Source: Flavobacterium kingsejongi (GTDB taxonomy: Bacteria; Bacteroidota; Bacteroidia; Flavobacteriales; Flavobacteriaceae). From it: DNA of 64,000 bases. Of this stretch, positions 62,488 to 64,000 are shown piece by piece. A program made the position numbers and the translations under genes. The stretch is taken from assembly GCF_003076475.1 (NCBI RefSeq), contig NZ_CP020919.1:62001-126000 (forward strand), written 5' to 3'. Numbering within the stretch: the first letter of the stretch is position 1; every line of letters starts with the position of its first letter. The notes under the pieces were generated by a model. It ran no database searches and was not told the DNA's origin. It saw only the letters and a program-made list of their open reading frames with translations.

Positions 62488-64000
62488 TTAATTTTCAAGA
62501 TCGATCTGGGTCTGTTCCCAGTCTTCCAATAATTTTTCCAGGTCCGCTTTCTTTTTATTGTACGCTTTAAAGAAATTAGCATCTTCAATATGTTTGTCAT
62601 AGTTCGAAGCTAATGCCTTATCATCTTTCTGGATATCATTTTCCAACTGTTTGATCTGGCTTTCTATTTTACTGATCTTATTGTGAAGCGCTTTATTTTT
62701 CTTTTGGTCTTCATAGGAAACCGATTTGTTTTCCTTAGGTGCAGCCGCTTTCGCAACATCTTTCTTCTCCACTTCACGCATATTTTCCATATTACGTTGC
62801 TCTAAGAAGTAATTGATATCGCCCAAATATTCTTTTATCTTTTGGTCTTTGAACTCATACACAATATTTGACATGCCCTGTAAGAAGTCCCTGTCATGTG
62901 ATACCAGTAATAAAGTACCTTCATATTTCTGAAGTGCGGCTTTGAGTACATTCTTAGACTTGATGTCCAGGTGATTGGTCGGCTCATCCATCACCAACAC
63001 ATTAATCGGTTGCAATAATAGCTTACAAAGTGCTAAACGGTTACGCTCACCTCCTGAGAGTACTTTTACCTTTTTCTCCACATCATCTCCACGAAACAGG
63101 AAAGATCCTAACATATCCCGAACCTTAGAACGGTTGGTATCTGTTGCAGCTTCTTCCATAGTCTGTAGCAATGTGATCTCTCCATCCAGGTACTCCGCCT
63201 GATTTTGGGCAAAATACCCCAATTGTACATTATGACCTAATTTGATATTTCCTTCATATTCAAATTCGTTGACAATCGCTTTAATAAAAGTGGATTTTCC
63301 TTGTCCATTCTGGCCTACAAATGCAATTTTGCTTCCGCGCTCGACTAACATCGAAATATCTTTCAGGATGGTTTTATCTCCGTATTTCTTGGTCACTTCT
63401 TCGGCTTCTACTACAACTCTTCCAGGTACAACAGATACCGGAAAAGAAATATTCATAACCGAGTTATCATCTTCATCAACTTCAATACGCTCTACTTTGT
63501 CCAGCTTCTTGATCAACGATTGCGCCATGGAAGCTTTGGAAGCTTTAGCACGGAATTTCTCAATTAGCTTTTCAGTCTCTTCAATCTTTTTGGCCTGGTT
63601 TTTTTGTGTTGCCAACTGCTTTTCACGGATTTCATGACGCAGTTCCAGGTATTGGGAATACGGCTTATTAAAATCATACGCCTTACCCAAAGAGATTTCA
63701 ATGGTACGGTTGGTTACATTATCCAGGAACATTTTATCGTGGGATACAATCACTACAACTCCGGGATAATTTCGAAGGAATTGCTCAAGCCATATAATCG
63801 ATTCTATATCGAGGTGATTGGTCGGCTCATCCAAAAGCAGGATATCATTGGCCTGCAACAGCAGTTTCGCCAACTCAATACGCATTCTCCATCCTCCGGA
63901 AAATGTTTCTGTCTGTTTGTCGAAATCTTCCCGTTTGAATCCAAGACCCAAAAGTATTTTTTCGGTGTCACCTACATAATTATAACCACCCAGCAAATCA
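62488..64000 (-). CDS. ABC-F family ATPase (partial, N-terminus outside window)
   Basis: The frame runs from the stop at 62488 to the window edge, about 504 residues, with the first nucleotide-binding fold missing its Walker A. Visible are SGGWRMRIELAKLLLQAND and LLLDEPTNHLDIESI of domain 1, then GQNGQGKSTFIKAI, LSGGERNRLALCKLLL and VMDEPTNHLDIKS of domain 2. A charged coiled-coil tail (about the last 80 residues) ends QTQIDLEN. ABC-F proteins act on ribosomes (translation factor or antibiotic-resistance type); no membrane domain is present. The subtype cannot be fixed without the N-terminus. Confidence 0.95.
   Translation of the reverse strand, partial: DLLGGYNYVGDTEKILLGLGFKREDFDKQTETFSGGWRMRIELAKLLLQANDILLLDEPTNHLDIESIIWLEQFLRNYPGVVVIVSHDKMFLDNVTNRTIEISLGKAYDFNKPYSQYLELRHEIREKQLATQKNQAKKIEETEKLIEKFRAKASKASMAQSLIKKLDKVERIEVDEDDNSVMNISFPVSVVPGRVVVEAEEVTKKYGDKTILKDISMLVERGSKIAFVGQNGQGKSTFIKAIVNEFEYEGNIKLGHNVQLGYFAQNQAEYLDGEITLLQTMEEAATDTNRSKVRDMLGSFLFRGDDVEKKVKVLSGGERNRLALCKLLLQPINVLVMDEPTNHLDIKSKNVLKAALQKYEGTLLLVSHDRDFLQGMSNIVYEFKDQKIKEYLGDINYFLEQRNMENMREVEKKDVAKAAAPKENKSVSYEDQKKNKALHNKISKIESQIKQLENDIQKDDKALASNYDKHIEDANFFKAYNKKKADLEKLLEDWEQTQIDLEN

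Overview
The window is chromosomal DNA from a Bacteroidota bacterium, most likely a Flavobacteriaceae member close to Flavobacterium. The sequence is AT-rich. It carries a SusC/SusD pair, many lipoproteins with a short leader followed by Cys-Ser/Asp, a GSCFA protein, LemA and TPM genes, and a C-terminally extended lysyl-tRNA synthetase. Upstream of many genes sits the Bacteroidota promoter -7 element TAnnTTTG, sometimes with TTTG 19 to 22 bases further upstream. No species assignment is possible from the sequence alone.

Bases 1-24,000 are mostly core and metabolic genes. They include a SusC/SusD uptake pair (SusD cut by the window edge), rnhB, lipB, lysS, a glycerophosphodiesterase lipoprotein, hemL, a glucosaminidase/LysM lipoprotein, an ACC-deaminase-like enzyme, urocanate hydratase and a long phenylalanine hydroxylase. 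Embedded here (8.9-12.3 kb) is a minus-strand cluster that looks like a copper module. It has a small Cys-containing membrane-anchored protein, an MbnP-like lipoprotein, an MbnH/MauG-like di-heme protein and an outer-membrane barrel with a CxxCxC N-terminus. Two small secreted paralogues with identically spaced promoters flank the region.

Bases 24,000-45,000 hold envelope and housekeeping genes. A GIDE-LemA-membrane protein operon and an M23-MerR-LemA-TPM-TPM operon lie only a few kilobases apart, separated by alaS, GSCFA and DUF4230 genes. An IS1182 element, a large TonB-receptor-like barrel protein, a 41-bp tandem repeat array, a thioredoxin/TPR-like secreted protein, and the GTPases der and era follow.

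Bases 45,100-57,500 are the accessory region. Two near-identical initiator tRNA genes are followed by a cassette (M23 lipoprotein, barrel protein, membrane-anchored AraC regulator) bounded by a ~50-bp direct repeat of the tRNA 3' end. Next come a truncated tyrosine recombinase, and a lipoprotein plus 54-residue two-helix protein behind a LacI-type operator palindrome. An IS21 element follows that has destroyed a paralogue of the AraC regulator, then a decayed small secreted gene, a few cargo-like genes and an IS3 element with TAG target duplications. This looks like a tRNA-fMet integration hotspot with repeated acquisition and decay.

Bases 57,500-64,000 return to ordinary chromosome: a two-domain GT4 glycosyltransferase, a diacylglycerol-kinase-family gene divergent from an APP1-type phosphatidate phosphatase, a DUF3601 protein and an ABC-F ATPase cut by the right edge. 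The strongest candidates for undescribed biology are the lipoprotein/two-helix gene pair, the tRNA-borne M23/barrel/AraC cassette, and the 41-bp palindrome array.
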